A DNA stretch of 64,000 nt, from positions 3,212,034 through 3,276,033 of the forward strand of contig NZ_KI912155.1 of the NCBI RefSeq assembly GCF_000517125.1. Direction: 5' to 3'. The translations under genes and the position numbers were made by a program. This DNA is from Arthrobacter sp. MA-N2. Lineage in GTDB: Bacteria > Actinomycetota > Actinomycetes > Actinomycetales > Micrococcaceae. Of this stretch, positions 51,365 to 59,818 are shown piece by piece; the stretch's first letter is position 1; every line of letters starts with the position of its first letter. The notes under the pieces were generated by a model that did no database searches, was not told where the DNA came from, and worked only from the letters and a program-made list of their open reading frames with translations.

Positions 51365-52229
51365 TCGCCTGGGCCCCAAGGACGTCTGCGATGCGGGCCC
51401 AAAGCTTGTCTTTCAGTGTCGCTACCTCAGTGGAGTCAACGCCGGTGATCGCGTAGGTGCGGTTGAGACGAACTTCGCCGAGGGGCCGCCAGTGCAATTC
51501 GAATCGCTGTGCTTCCCCCGGTGTGCAAAGGACGAGGTCATCGTCACGGAAGGCAGCCAGTGCAGCAGCCTGGGCTGATGTTGCACGTTCCACTTGGCCG
51601 GGTTTGAGGCCGTTGCTGTCCCGGAGGTGGTAGAGACGGTCCCGAATGTGGGAAACGTCGTCCTCCGGCAGTATCCACAACCGGGTCGTAGGTGCGTCGA
51701 CCCGTCGCCGCGAGCGGAGGCAATCGAGAAAGAAAGGCCCGGTCTCTTCCGGGTGGGCCTGCCCCACACCCAACGGAATCGCCCACGCTGAAAGGTCCGG
51801 TGGGGAAGGAACAAGGGCTGTCCTTGGTTCAGGGTCGCTCATGTCTTTGTGTCCAAGTTCCCATCCGGCATAGACCACTTCGAGGTCGATCGAGCCCTTC
51901 TGGGCGTCACGTATGAGGCGGGCCACTTTCTGGGCCGGGCAGCCCTCGGGGACAGCCAGGGTAATCGCTTGCAGATGGGATTGCCCGGCGATCTCCTCGA
52001 TCCGGCCCGCAAGTTGGGTCAGACGGCGGGCATAGGGCAAGAGGGTTGCCCCGAACCGGCTTGGTCGGTGGTTGTCGCGGTCGATCACAATGTGTCCAAG
52101 GTGCTGTTCAAGGGCCGCGACGCGGCGGCTTGCTGCCGATTGGGGAATCCCGATCCTGGCAGCGGCGACAGTGAAACTTCCCGCGTCGCAAACGTGCACG
52201 AACGCTTCGCAGGCGGCGAGGAGATTCAT
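51354..52229 (-). CDS. LysR-type regulator of beta-lactamase, BlaA-like
   Basis: 291 residues. The N-terminal helix-turn-helix is LysR type: MNLLAACEAFVHVCDAGSFT, then AARIGIPQSAASRRVAALEQ and LGHIVIDRDNHRPSRFGATLL, though AASRR replaces the common VSRQI. The C-terminal effector domain follows. The ATG at 52229 has AGGA seven bases upstream; a GTG two codons earlier is possible. It is cotranscribed with the BlaB-like gene and divergent from the beta-lactamase, and its predicted operator lies between them. The inducer is unknown. Confidence 0.88.
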   Translation of the reverse strand: MNLLAACEAFVHVCDAGSFTVAAARIGIPQSAASRRVAALEQHLGHIVIDRDNHRPSRFGATLLPYARRLTQLAGRIEEIAGQSHLQAITLAVPEGCPAQKVARLIRDAQKGSIDLEVVYAGWELGHKDMSDPEPRTALVPSPPDLSAWAIPLGVGQAHPEETGPFFLDCLRSRRRVDAPTTRLWILPEDDVSHIRDRLYHLRDSNGLKPGQVERATSAQAAALAAFRDDDLVLCTPGEAQRFELHWRPLGEVRLNRTYAITGVDSTEVATLKDKLWARIADVLGAQAIEY

Positions 52230-52264
52230 CTGCACATCCTAACCGGGGTTCCGGACGGGACGAG

Positions 52265-52330
52265 CATGCGAAAAGTGCATGACCGCATGCCCTTCTAGCC
52301 TTTGACGCATGGGCTGTCGTCGCGTTTAGT
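52265..52330 (+). promoter_or_regulatory. LysR-box operator and beta-lactamase promoter
   Basis: CATGC (52265-52269) and GCATG (52277-52281) form a perfect palindrome with a T-N11-A core. Further half-sites lie at 52285-52290 (GCATGC) and 52307-52311 (GCATG). The last overlaps a -35 TTGACG (52302-52307), 17 bases before a -10 TTTAGT (52325-52330), which reads toward the beta-lactamase gene. This is the standard LysR recognition-site plus activation-site layout. Confidence 0.7.
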
Positions 52331-52392
52331 CAGAGCGGAATCACTGCCAGCCACCCGCGTGGGCGCAGTTCACGTCAGCAAAGGGGACCATC

Positions 52393-53325
52393 GTGCAAAG
52401 CAAAAAACTCCTCCCGATCATCACGGCATTCGCCATCGTCACTGGACTGCTGTCCGGGTGTTCGAACGATCCAAACCCGGGTTCGGGAATTGCGCACCCA
52501 CCTTCGGCTTCCAGGCAAGCCTCCAACACCATCTCCGTAGCAGCCACAGAGCCGTTCTCGGGACTGGAAAAGGAGTACGACGCGCGCCTTGGCGTGTATG
52601 GGATCGACACAGGCACGGGCAAAACCGTCATGCACCGGGCAGACGAGCGCTTCGCCTACGCCTCAACGTCCAAAGCGCTGCTCGCCGGGGCAATCCTTGC
52701 CAAAACCAGCACGCCGGAACTCGATCAAATCATCCGATACACCAGCGGCGATCTGGTCAGCTACTCACCCGTCACCGAGAAACACCTCGATACCGGAATG
52801 CCGTTGCGTGAGGTGATCGCTGCAGCCCTTCAATACAGCGACAACACTGCAGCGAACCTGATGTTCAAGCAGCTCGGCGGTCCGAAGGGTCTGGACGAGA
52901 GCCTCAAAACGATCGGCGATACCACCACCCACGTAGACCGCACCGAACCTGAGCTCAACGAAGCCGTCCCCGGTGACATCCGAGACACCACCACACCAAA
53001 AGCCCTCGGAACGGACCTTGCCGCATACACCCTCGGCAACGCCCTCACCAGCGAATATCGAGCGCTCCTGACCGGATGGCTCAAAGGAAACACCACCGGC
53101 GGTAATCTCATTCGTGCCGGTGTCCCCAGCGGCTGGACCGTTGGAGACAAGACAGGCGGCGGCAGTTTCGGAACCCGCAACGACATCGCCGTTATCTGGC
53201 CCACCACAGGCGCCCCCATTGTGCTCTCCATAATGTCCAGTAAGAGCACGAAGGACGCCAAATACGACGACGCGCTCATCGCAGCCGCAACCCGGGCCGC
53301 TATCGCCGAACTCAGACCCAACTAA
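52393..53325 (+). CDS. Class A beta-lactamase, lipoprotein
   Basis: 310 residues. Lipoprotein signal peptide with lipobox LLSGC (Cys 23) after a hydrophobic core, so the enzyme should be anchored outside the membrane. Active site: STSK at 91-94 (nucleophile Ser 91), SDN at 149-151, EPELN at 185-189 with the general-base Glu and the Asn, and KTGG at 253-256. Everything for hydrolysis is present. The GTG start has GGGGA upstream. The last codons and the stop (CCC-AAC-TAA) belong to the palindromic repeat that follows. It is divergently controlled with the LysR/BlaB-like pair. Confidence 0.93.
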   Translation: MQSKKLLPIITAFAIVTGLLSGCSNDPNPGSGIAHPPSASRQASNTISVAATEPFSGLEKEYDARLGVYGIDTGTGKTVMHRADERFAYASTSKALLAGAILAKTSTPELDQIIRYTSGDLVSYSPVTEKHLDTGMPLREVIAAALQYSDNTAANLMFKQLGGPKGLDESLKTIGDTTTHVDRTEPELNEAVPGDIRDTTTPKALGTDLAAYTLGNALTSEYRALLTGWLKGNTTGGNLIRAGVPSGWTVGDKTGGGSFGTRNDIAVIWPTTGAPIVLSIMSSKSTKDAKYDDALIAAATRAAIAELRPN

Positions 53326-53382
53326 CTCGCAGTTGTCGTCGTTTTGAGGGCTTATAACGGCAACAAATGCGAGTTAGTTGGG
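53317..53382. repeat. Long intergenic palindromic repeat, copy 2
   Basis: Perfect 15-bp outer arms (53317-53331 and 53368-53382, CCCAACTAACTCGCA) enclose a less regular core with GTCGTTTTGAGGGCTTATAACG. Aligned with copy 1 at 12151-12224, arms and core match in the same order with scattered, partly compensating changes. The left arm overlaps the end of the beta-lactamase CDS. Confidence 0.88.
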
Positions 53383-53390
53383 TTAACGCA

Positions 53391-53433
53391 CGACGGCGGT
53401 GGGTCGCCATTGATTGGTGACCCACCGCCGTCG
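53391..53433. terminator. Terminator hairpin between pdxS and the beta-lactamase gene
   Basis: CGACGGCGGTGGGTC (53391-53405) pairs with 53419-53433 around a 13-base loop. It lies about 20 bases past the pdxS stop. The T-tract is weak on either strand. Confidence 0.65.
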
Positions 53434-53452
53434 AACTGCTTCCGGGGTTTGG

Positions 53453-54379
53453 TTACCAGCCGCGCTCGGCGAGACGGTGCGGTTCGGGGATGTCCTCGAC
53501 GTTGATGCCGACCATGGCTTCGCCCAGGCCGCGGGAGACCTTGGCGATGACGTCGGGGTCATCGAAGAAGGTGGTCGCCTTCACGACGGCCGCGGCACGC
53601 TGGGCCGGGTTGCCGGACTTGAAGATGCCCGAGCCGACGAACACGCCGTCCGCGCCCAGCTGCATCATCATGGCAGCATCGGCCGGGGTGGCGATGCCAC
53701 CGGCGGTGAACAGCACCACGGGGAGCTTGCCGGTGGCGGCAACTTCCTTCACGAGCTCGTACGGGGCCTGCAGCTCCTTGGCCGCAACGTACAGCTCGTC
53801 CTCGGGCAAGGAGGCCAGGTTCTTGATCTGCGCACGGATCTGGCGCATGTGGGTGGTGGCGTTGGAGACGTCTCCGGTGCCGGCCTCGCCCTTGGAACGG
53901 ATCATGGCAGCGCCCTCGTTGATGCGGCGCAACGCCTCACCGAGGTTGGTGGCACCGCAGACGAAGGGAACCGTGAAGTTCCACTTGTCGATGTGGTGGG
54001 TGTAGTCCGCCGGGGTCAGGACCTCGGACTCGTCGATGTAATCCACACCGAGCGACTGCAGGACCTGGGCTTCGACGAAGTGGCCGATCCGGGCCTTGGC
54101 CATGACAGGGATGGACACTGCGGCAATGATCGCATCGATCATGTCCGGGTCCGACATGCGGGACACGCCGCCCTGGGCGCGGATGTCCGCGGGAACTCGC
54201 TCGAGCGCCATCACGGCAACGGCACCAGCGTCTTCGGCGATGCGGGCCTGCTCGACGTTGACGACGTCCATGATGACGCCGCCCTTGAGCATCTCGGCCA
54301 TGCCGCGCTTGACGCGGCTGCTGCCCGTAACGCTGGCTGCGGACGAACCGGCTTCGTTGCTTACATCAGGTGTAGACAC
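53453..54379 (-). CDS. pdxS: Pyridoxal 5'-phosphate synthase subunit PdxS
   Basis: Barrel subunit of the PLP synthase that makes PLP from ribose 5-phosphate, glyceraldehyde 3-phosphate and ammonia. 308 residues from the GTG at 54379, which has AGGGG about five bases upstream; the longer frame is not supported. Signatures: [53 protein letters not shown] (lysine near residue 93), and [20 protein letters not shown]. The ~200-bp upstream spacer holds its promoter. Its partner pdxT is elsewhere. Confidence 0.97.
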   Translation of the reverse strand: MSTPDVSNEAGSSAASVTGSSRVKRGMAEMLKGGVIMDVVNVEQARIAEDAGAVAVMALERVPADIRAQGGVSRMSDPDMIDAIIAAVSIPVMAKARIGHFVEAQVLQSLGVDYIDESEVLTPADYTHHIDKWNFTVPFVCGATNLGEALRRINEGAAMIRSKGEAGTGDVSNATTHMRQIRAQIKNLASLPEDELYVAAKELQAPYELVKEVAATGKLPVVLFTAGGIATPADAAMMMQLGADGVFVGSGIFKSGNPAQRAAAVVKATTFFDDPDVIAKVSRGLGEAMVGINVEDIPEPHRLAERGW

Positions 54380-54584
54380 AAAAACCCCTATGGGTAGATA
54401 GAAGACCTTGGCCGGGGCGCAGGCGGACAGGGGGCCATACACAGCGCACACCGGATTTCCAGGTCACATTGACCAAGTACCTTCAATACTAGTCCCCTGT
54501 GCTGGGCCGGTCGTACTTGATTACCGGCATCGAGGCTGCCAGCTCCCGGGTTCCGGGCAGGCCTCGCGCAGGCCAGGTGCGCGG

Positions 54585-55214
54585 CTAGGCGGGCGTGCCG
54601 CCGTCGACCTCTGCCATGGCCTGTTCGCGGACAGCCGCCATCCTCTGGACGACGGTGACGACCGTCGCTGCGGCGAGCAGCACGAGCGTCACAAGCAACA
54701 CGACGGGCGGCAGGCCCAAACCGGTCAGGCCTGTGACGAACAGCACGGAGATGAGCCGCTCGGCCCGTTCGGCAATGCCGACGTTGGCACAGAAGCCCAG
54801 CGACTCGGCCTTGGCCCGCGCGTAGGAAACCACCATTCCGAGCACCAGACAGGCGAGGGCCGCCATGGCGATGGAGATGTTCGCGCCACTCGTGAAAAAC
54901 CAGATGGCGACGCCGGCAAAAATGGCACCGTCGGCCAGCCGGTCCAGCGTGGAGTCGAGAAAGTTTCCCCATGGACCGCTACGGCCCTGTTCCCTCGCCA
55001 TGATGCCGTCCACCACGTCGGACAAGGCGAAGACCGCAATCACGAGCGAACCCCACCAGAGCTGGCCTAGGGGATACAGAATCAGGGCCCCGAGTATGAC
55101 ACCGGCGGTCCCGACGACGGTTACGGCGTCGGGCGATACCCCCGCCTTGAGCAGGAAGCGGGCAAGGGGCGAAAACAGCCCGGTGAAAAACCCGCGGGCA
55201 TGCCGATTAAGCAT
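54585..55214 (-). CDS. CDP-alcohol phosphatidyltransferase, probably phosphatidylinositol-phosphate synthase
   Basis: 209 residues with about six membrane helices. The CDP-alcohol motif D-x2-D-G-x2-A-R-x8-G-x3-D-x3-D is complete in SDVVDGIMAREQGRSGPWGN followed by FLDSTLDRL. The neighbourhood (HIT protein, thrS, pdxS) is that of the actinobacterial phosphatidylinositol phosphate synthase pgsA1, which makes the lipid anchor of mannosides; an archetidyl or other CDP-alcohol enzyme is not excluded. ATG at 55214 overlaps the HIT stop by eight bases; a longer frame is unlikely. Confidence 0.88.
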   Translation of the reverse strand: MLNRHARGFFTGLFSPLARFLLKAGVSPDAVTVVGTAGVILGALILYPLGQLWWGSLVIAVFALSDVVDGIMAREQGRSGPWGNFLDSTLDRLADGAIFAGVAIWFFTSGANISIAMAALACLVLGMVVSYARAKAESLGFCANVGIAERAERLISVLFVTGLTGLGLPPVVLLVTLVLLAAATVVTVVQRMAAVREQAMAEVDGGTPA

Positions 55215-55815
55215 CCGTCTCCCCGGATAAATCCGACTCCCCTGGCCAGGCGTCTGCCACTTGCTGACGGACCTCATCAAGGGTCTGGGTGACGGCCTTC
55301 GTCTGGGCGATGATCGGGAAGAAGTTTCCGTCCCCGCCCCAGCGCGGAACCACGTGCTGGTGCAGGTGGGCAGCGATTCCCGCCCCGCCGGCGACGCCCT
55401 GGTTCATGCCCAGGTTGAAGCCGCTCGGGTTGGCCACCTTGCGCAGTACGCGCATTGCGGTCTGGGTAAGTTCCGCCATCTCGGCTGTTTCCTCGACGGT
55501 GATGTCCGTGTAGTCCGGCACATGCCGGTACGGGCACACCAGCAAGTGGCCCGGGTTGTAGGGGAACAAATTGAGCACTACGTAGCACGTCTTGCCACGG
55601 TACGCGATGAGGGATTCCTTGTCCGGGCGGCTTGGAGCCAGGCAGAACGGGCAGTCGTCCTCGTTTTTAAACTGGTTCTGCCCACCCTTGATGTAGGCCA
55701 TGCGGTGGGGAGTCCAGAGGCGCTGGAAGGCGTCAGGAACACCTGCCAGGCTGAAGTCGTCAGTCACTTCGGCATCGCCCGGATAGTCAGCTGTCACGCC
55801 CGTGTTCTCCTGCAC
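55207..55815 (-). CDS. HIT-domain nucleotide hydrolase/phosphorylase
   Basis: 202 residues. The histidine triad is in AHLHQHVVPRWGGDGNFFPI; N-terminal side has ICxx-like CPFCLAPSRPDKESLI, and LVCPYRHVPDYTDI. The CxxC plus histidine triad pattern and synteny with thrS and pgsA resemble the mycobacterial Ap4A phosphorylase. Likely substrates are dinucleoside polyphosphates. Overlaps the CDP-alcohol gene by eight bases and lies 30 bases after thrS. The start could be a few codons later. Confidence 0.88.
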   Translation of the reverse strand: MQENTGVTADYPGDAEVTDDFSLAGVPDAFQRLWTPHRMAYIKGGQNQFKNEDDCPFCLAPSRPDKESLIAYRGKTCYVVLNLFPYNPGHLLVCPYRHVPDYTDITVEETAEMAELTQTAMRVLRKVANPSGFNLGMNQGVAGGAGIAAHLHQHVVPRWGGDGNFFPIIAQTKAVTQTLDEVRQQVADAWPGESDLSGETDA

Positions 55816-55845
55816 TTTTTCCTGTCCCCTGCGTCGCCCGGCTCG

Positions 55846-57855
55846 TCAGCTCTCGCGGTTCTTGACGGCGTCCACGATTCTCCGCACGGCTTCGGCAACG
55901 GGCACCCCGTTGTCCTGGCTGCCGTCGCGGAAGCGGAACGACACGGCACCGGCCTCCGCGTCCTCGCCGCCGGCGATGAGAACGAAGGGAATCTTGTCCT
56001 TGCTCGCAGTGCGGATCTTCTTCGGGAAGCGGTCCGAGGAAATGTCCACCTCGGCACGGATGCCCTCGGCCTTGAGCTGGTCAACGACGTCGAACATGTA
56101 GTCGTTGAACGCTTCCGCCACCGGGATGCCGACGACCTGCACGGGGGCAAGCCATGCCGGGAAGGCTCCTGCATAGTGTTCGGTGAGAACGCCCATGAAC
56201 CGTTCCACCGAGCCGAACAGCGCACGGTGGATCATGACCGGACGCTGGCGTGTGCCATCGGCCGCCTGGAACTCCAGCTCGAAACGCTCAGGCAGGTTGA
56301 AATCCAGCTGGATGGTTGACATCTGCCATGTGCGGCCCAGCGCATCCTTGGCCTGCACGGAAATCTTCGGGCCGTAGAACGCTGCTCCACCTGGATCCGG
56401 GACCAGCTCCAGCCCCGAAGCCTCCGCCACTTCGGCCAGGGTTCGGGTTGCTTCCTCCCATGCAGCGTCTTCACCAACGAATTTGTCTTCGTTCTTGGTG
56501 GACAGTTCGAGATAGAAGTCGTCCAGTCCATAGTCCTTGAGCAGGCCGAGGACAAAGTTCAGGGTGGTTGTGAGCTCGTCCTTCATCTGCTCGCGCGTGC
56601 AGTAGATGTGGGCGTCGTCCTGTGTCATGCCGCGCACACGGGTCAGTCCGTGAACGACCCCGGACTTCTCATAGCGGTACACGGAGCCGAATTCGAAGAG
56701 CCGCAGCGGCAGTTCCCGGTAGGAGCGCCCGCGCGAACGGAAGATGAGGTTGTGCATGGGGCAGTTCATCGGCTTCAGGTAGTAGTCCTGGCCGGGCTTG
56801 CGCACAGTGCCGTCCTCGTTCAGTTCCGCATCGATGTGCATCGGCGGGAACATGCCTTCCTTGTACCAGTCAAGGTGCCCGGAAACTTCGTAGAGGTGAC
56901 CCTTGGTGATGTGCGGCGTGTACACGAAATCGTAGCCTGCGTCCACGTGCCGCTGGCGGGAATAGTCCTCCATGGCCTTGCGGATGATGCCACCCTTCGG
57001 GTGGAACACCGGCAGGCCCGAGCCCAGCTCGTCCGGGAAGGAGAACAGGTCCAGCTCGGCGCCGAGTTTGCGGTGGTCTCGACGCTCCGCCTCTGCGATC
57101 CGCTCCTGGTAGGCCTTCAGGGCGTCCTTGGTGGGCCACGCGGTGCCGTAGATACGTTGCAATTGCTGGTTGTTCTGGTTGCCCAGCCAGTAAGCCGCCG
57201 ACGAGCGGGTCAGCGCAAAGGCATTGGAGATCAGCTTGGTATTGGGAAGGTGCGGGCCGCGGCACAGATCGCACCAGACGCTGTCGCCGCTCTTGCGGTC
57301 CACGTTGTCGTAGATAGTGATGTCTCCAGCGCCCACCTCGACATTGACGCCCTCGCCGGCGTCGGCCGCCTCGTTCTTCTTGCCCAGCAGTTCAAGCTTG
57401 TAGGGCTCGCCCTTCATGGCTTCGCGGGCTTCGTCTTCAGTGACGACGCGGCGGACGAACTTCTGGTTCTGGTTGATGATCTTCTGCATCATCTTTTCGA
57501 GCTGGCGAAGATCTTCCGGGGTGAAGGGCTCGGCAACATCGAAGTCGAAGTAGAAGCCATCGGTAATGTACGGGCCGATCCCGAGTTTGGCGTCAGGACG
57601 CAACTGCTGCACGGCCTGGGCCATAACGTGTGCGGTCGAGTGGCGCAGGACGTTCAGGCCGTCCGGCGATTCGATGGTGACGCCTTCAACCTGCGCGCCT
57701 TCGGGCAGCACCTGGTCAAGGTCCTTGAGTTCGCCGTCGACTCGGGCTACTACGACGTCGCGGCGCTCAAAGAAGAGTTCCGCGCCGGTGGTCCCTTCCG
57801 TCACCTTGGTCTCTTCGCCATCGACGATGAGGGTGATCTGCTGGGCATCTGACAC
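55846..57855 (-). CDS. thrS: Threonyl-tRNA synthetase
   Basis: Charges tRNA-Thr; 669 residues. An N-terminal TGS domain leads into the editing domain, which has the [14 protein letters not shown] (HxxxH) site. The class II core has the zinc ligand region [20 protein letters not shown], motif 2 [20 protein letters not shown] and a complete motif 3 and anticodon domain. The ATG start is at 57855. It leads the thrS-HIT-pgsA run. No T-box leader was recognisable upstream. Confidence 0.97.
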   Translation of the reverse strand: MSDAQQITLIVDGEETKVTEGTTGAELFFERRDVVVARVDGELKDLDQVLPEGAQVEGVTIESPDGLNVLRHSTAHVMAQAVQQLRPDAKLGIGPYITDGFYFDFDVAEPFTPEDLRQLEKMMQKIINQNQKFVRRVVTEDEAREAMKGEPYKLELLGKKNEAADAGEGVNVEVGAGDITIYDNVDRKSGDSVWCDLCRGPHLPNTKLISNAFALTRSSAAYWLGNQNNQQLQRIYGTAWPTKDALKAYQERIAEAERRDHRKLGAELDLFSFPDELGSGLPVFHPKGGIIRKAMEDYSRQRHVDAGYDFVYTPHITKGHLYEVSGHLDWYKEGMFPPMHIDAELNEDGTVRKPGQDYYLKPMNCPMHNLIFRSRGRSYRELPLRLFEFGSVYRYEKSGVVHGLTRVRGMTQDDAHIYCTREQMKDELTTTLNFVLGLLKDYGLDDFYLELSTKNEDKFVGEDAAWEEATRTLAEVAEASGLELVPDPGGAAFYGPKISVQAKDALGRTWQMSTIQLDFNLPERFELEFQAADGTRQRPVMIHRALFGSVERFMGVLTEHYAGAFPAWLAPVQVVGIPVAEAFNDYMFDVVDQLKAEGIRAEVDISSDRFPKKIRTASKDKIPFVLIAGGEDAEAGAVSFRFRDGSQDNGVPVAEAVRRIVDAVKNRES

Positions 57856-58002
57856 GGGTGTCTCCTATTCATTGATAAGGCTTCATAGCTTGTGGCGTAC
57901 GGGGACCACAGCCAGCCACCGTCCATCGTATCCGCTCCGGCTGGGGCCGCCAAAGCACGCCGCGGCCCAGCCTTCTTGACTCAACCGGCACCGGCGTCCG
58001 TT

Positions 58003-59598
58003 TCAGGAGCGGGCCTCCAGCAACGCAAGGAGAGCTTGGCCATCCGGGCTGCCCAGACCGGTGCAGGGATCCCAGCCGGTCCCGGCGTGGTAGCTTCCAT
58101 TGGAACCGCTGGTGATGTCGTGGAATCCTGACGCCGGGGGGATGCCGTTTTGGTAAAGCAGAGGCTGGATCAGCCCAAAGCGCCGATTCGTGGCTTGAGC
58201 CAGCCGGGCGAGCAGCGCCGCCCAGAGGGGCGCGACCGCACTCGTTCCGCCGATCACCATGTCCTTCCCGTCGACGCGAACCTGGTAGCCGGTCTGCGGG
58301 TCGGCGACGCCGCTGACATCGGGCACGCCCCGTCCCGCTTGCTTCGGAGCGGGTTTGTGCTTGGCGTGTCCCACGATCCCGGACTGCCAGGAGGGGACAG
58401 GGAAGACATCGCTGTATCCTCCGCCGGTTGCCGAGTTCGGGCCATCATTCCAGACGGTCTCGGCGCTGATCGTTCCCGTGGCGGGATCCGCTTGAAGTCG
58501 GGTTCCGCCGCAAGCCAGGACGTGAGGGCTCGACGCCGGGAAATCCGCGTGGTCCTTGCTGTCTGTTGCGCCGTCGGAACTGCCGTTGTCTCCGGCTGCC
58601 GCTGTTACCGTGACTCCGAGGGCCGCGGCGTCGGCCATGGCCTGGTCGAAGCTTGTCCGGGCTTGGGCCGTCCACGCGTCCTCGCTTTGGCCCCAACTGA
58701 TACTGATCGACGTCGGTGCCGGGCTCGCGTGGGAGGCAGCGACGATCGCGTCGAGGAACCCGGCGTCGGTATTAGGGGCGAAGTAGACCACGATGTTGGC
58801 CTTGGGAGCCAGGGCGCCGACCACTTCGATGTCGAGCAGGACTTCCCCGTCGGCCCCGGTAGGGTCCTGCCCGGGTTGGTTGGACCCGCCGTCGACTCCC
58901 ACTGCGGTGACAGTCGGCGTCGAAATGCCGAGGCTTTGGAAGTAAGTGTCGAGGTCCTGTTGCCCGAACCCGCCGCCGAGTTCGAGGATCGCCACGGTTT
59001 GCCCGGAGCCGTCGGTACCGTCGGGGAAGTTGTAGATCTTTCCCAATTGGGGTGGAGTGTAGCTGGTGCCGGTCGAAGCCAAGGGAACCACGCGAAACTG
59101 GGCCCTGGCCTGGGGCCGGTCGTCAAGGCCAAGGACGGCAACAACGACGCCGTCGAGCGCTGCGGGCACCTGGAGGCCTCCCGTGCGGTGCCGGTGCGTG
59201 ACTGCGGTGCCATCCGGAGCGCGACTCGTCAGCTCATCCAGTGACGTTCCGAAAACGCTGCTTAGCAGGCCCACGGTGCCGGCAAGCCGAATCCGGCGGC
59301 TGGCTGCATCCGAATCGATGACCTCGAGTCCCAAGCCGGAGAAAGTGCGCACGGCAAGACTTAGGTCCGCTGCAGATGCACCATACCGCGAGGCCAGTTC
59401 GTCCCGCGAAATCGGAGTCGTTGGAAGTTCCGTCAATTCTTCCTGGCGCCGAAGGATGACCGTGACCTCAATCCGGCGGGAAGGATCAACGGGACCGTGA
59501 ATGTCGCGAACACCCGGAGCGGGCGCCCTTTCCGATCCTGCCAGCGGGACACTTTGCGTTTCCTCCGGCCGCTGCTCTTCGGGGGTCTCCGTGGACAT
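58003..59598 (-). CDS. S53 family (sedolisin/kumamolisin-like) serine peptidase
   Basis: 531 residues: a pro-domain (about 30-170, with the HGPVDPSRRIEVTV opening of pro-kumamolisin) and a peptidase domain. The catalytic Glu 252 and Asp 256 lie in DGEVLLDIEV, the oxyanion Asp 337 in AAGDNGSSDG, and Ser 453 in GGTSAVAPLW. A C-terminal Ca site is suggested by FHDITSGSNGSY and GTGWDPCTGLGSP. No signal peptide or membrane helix precedes the pro-domain, although these enzymes are normally secreted and work in acid. It diverges from the glutamate decarboxylase gene. Confidence 0.92.
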   Translation of the reverse strand: MSTETPEEQRPEETQSVPLAGSERAPAPGVRDIHGPVDPSRRIEVTVILRRQEELTELPTTPISRDELASRYGASAADLSLAVRTFSGLGLEVIDSDAASRRIRLAGTVGLLSSVFGTSLDELTSRAPDGTAVTHRHRTGGLQVPAALDGVVVAVLGLDDRPQARAQFRVVPLASTGTSYTPPQLGKIYNFPDGTDGSGQTVAILELGGGFGQQDLDTYFQSLGISTPTVTAVGVDGGSNQPGQDPTGADGEVLLDIEVVGALAPKANIVVYFAPNTDAGFLDAIVAASHASPAPTSISISWGQSEDAWTAQARTSFDQAMADAAALGVTVTAAAGDNGSSDGATDSKDHADFPASSPHVLACGGTRLQADPATGTISAETVWNDGPNSATGGGYSDVFPVPSWQSGIVGHAKHKPAPKQAGRGVPDVSGVADPQTGYQVRVDGKDMVIGGTSAVAPLWAALLARLAQATNRRFGLIQPLLYQNGIPPASGFHDITSGSNGSYHAGTGWDPCTGLGSPDGQALLALLEARS

Positions 59599-59686
59599 TA
59601 CTGCCTCCTACGCTCGCGTGACAGAGCTCCGTTCCCTGCGATTATGCCCCCGGAACCTCCTTGGCACCATGCAGGACAGCGCTTGG

Positions 59687-59720
59687 GCGTGGCCGCCACG
59701 CGCGGTAGCGTGGGCGTGGG
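59687..59720. repeat. GCGTGG-rich motif cluster between the S53 and gad genes
   Basis: A perfect palindrome GCGTGG-CCG-CCACGC (59687-59701) is followed by two GCGTGGG copies at 59708-59714 and 59714-59720. It lies in the 220-bp divergent region and could be a regulator-binding site. The region otherwise shows only a strong AAAGGAG at 59761-59767. Confidence 0.4.
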
Positions 59721-59818
59721 CCGGTCGCTGCCACCGCATTGACCGGCGTCATGGCGAGTCAAAGGAGCGAACCATCAATAGGTCACACCGCACATCAGCT
59801 CATGAACCGGACACCACA

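Noticed and set aside
57856..58002. T-box or riboswitch upstream of thrS
   Set aside because: No T-box sequence or specifier hairpin seen in the short spacer.
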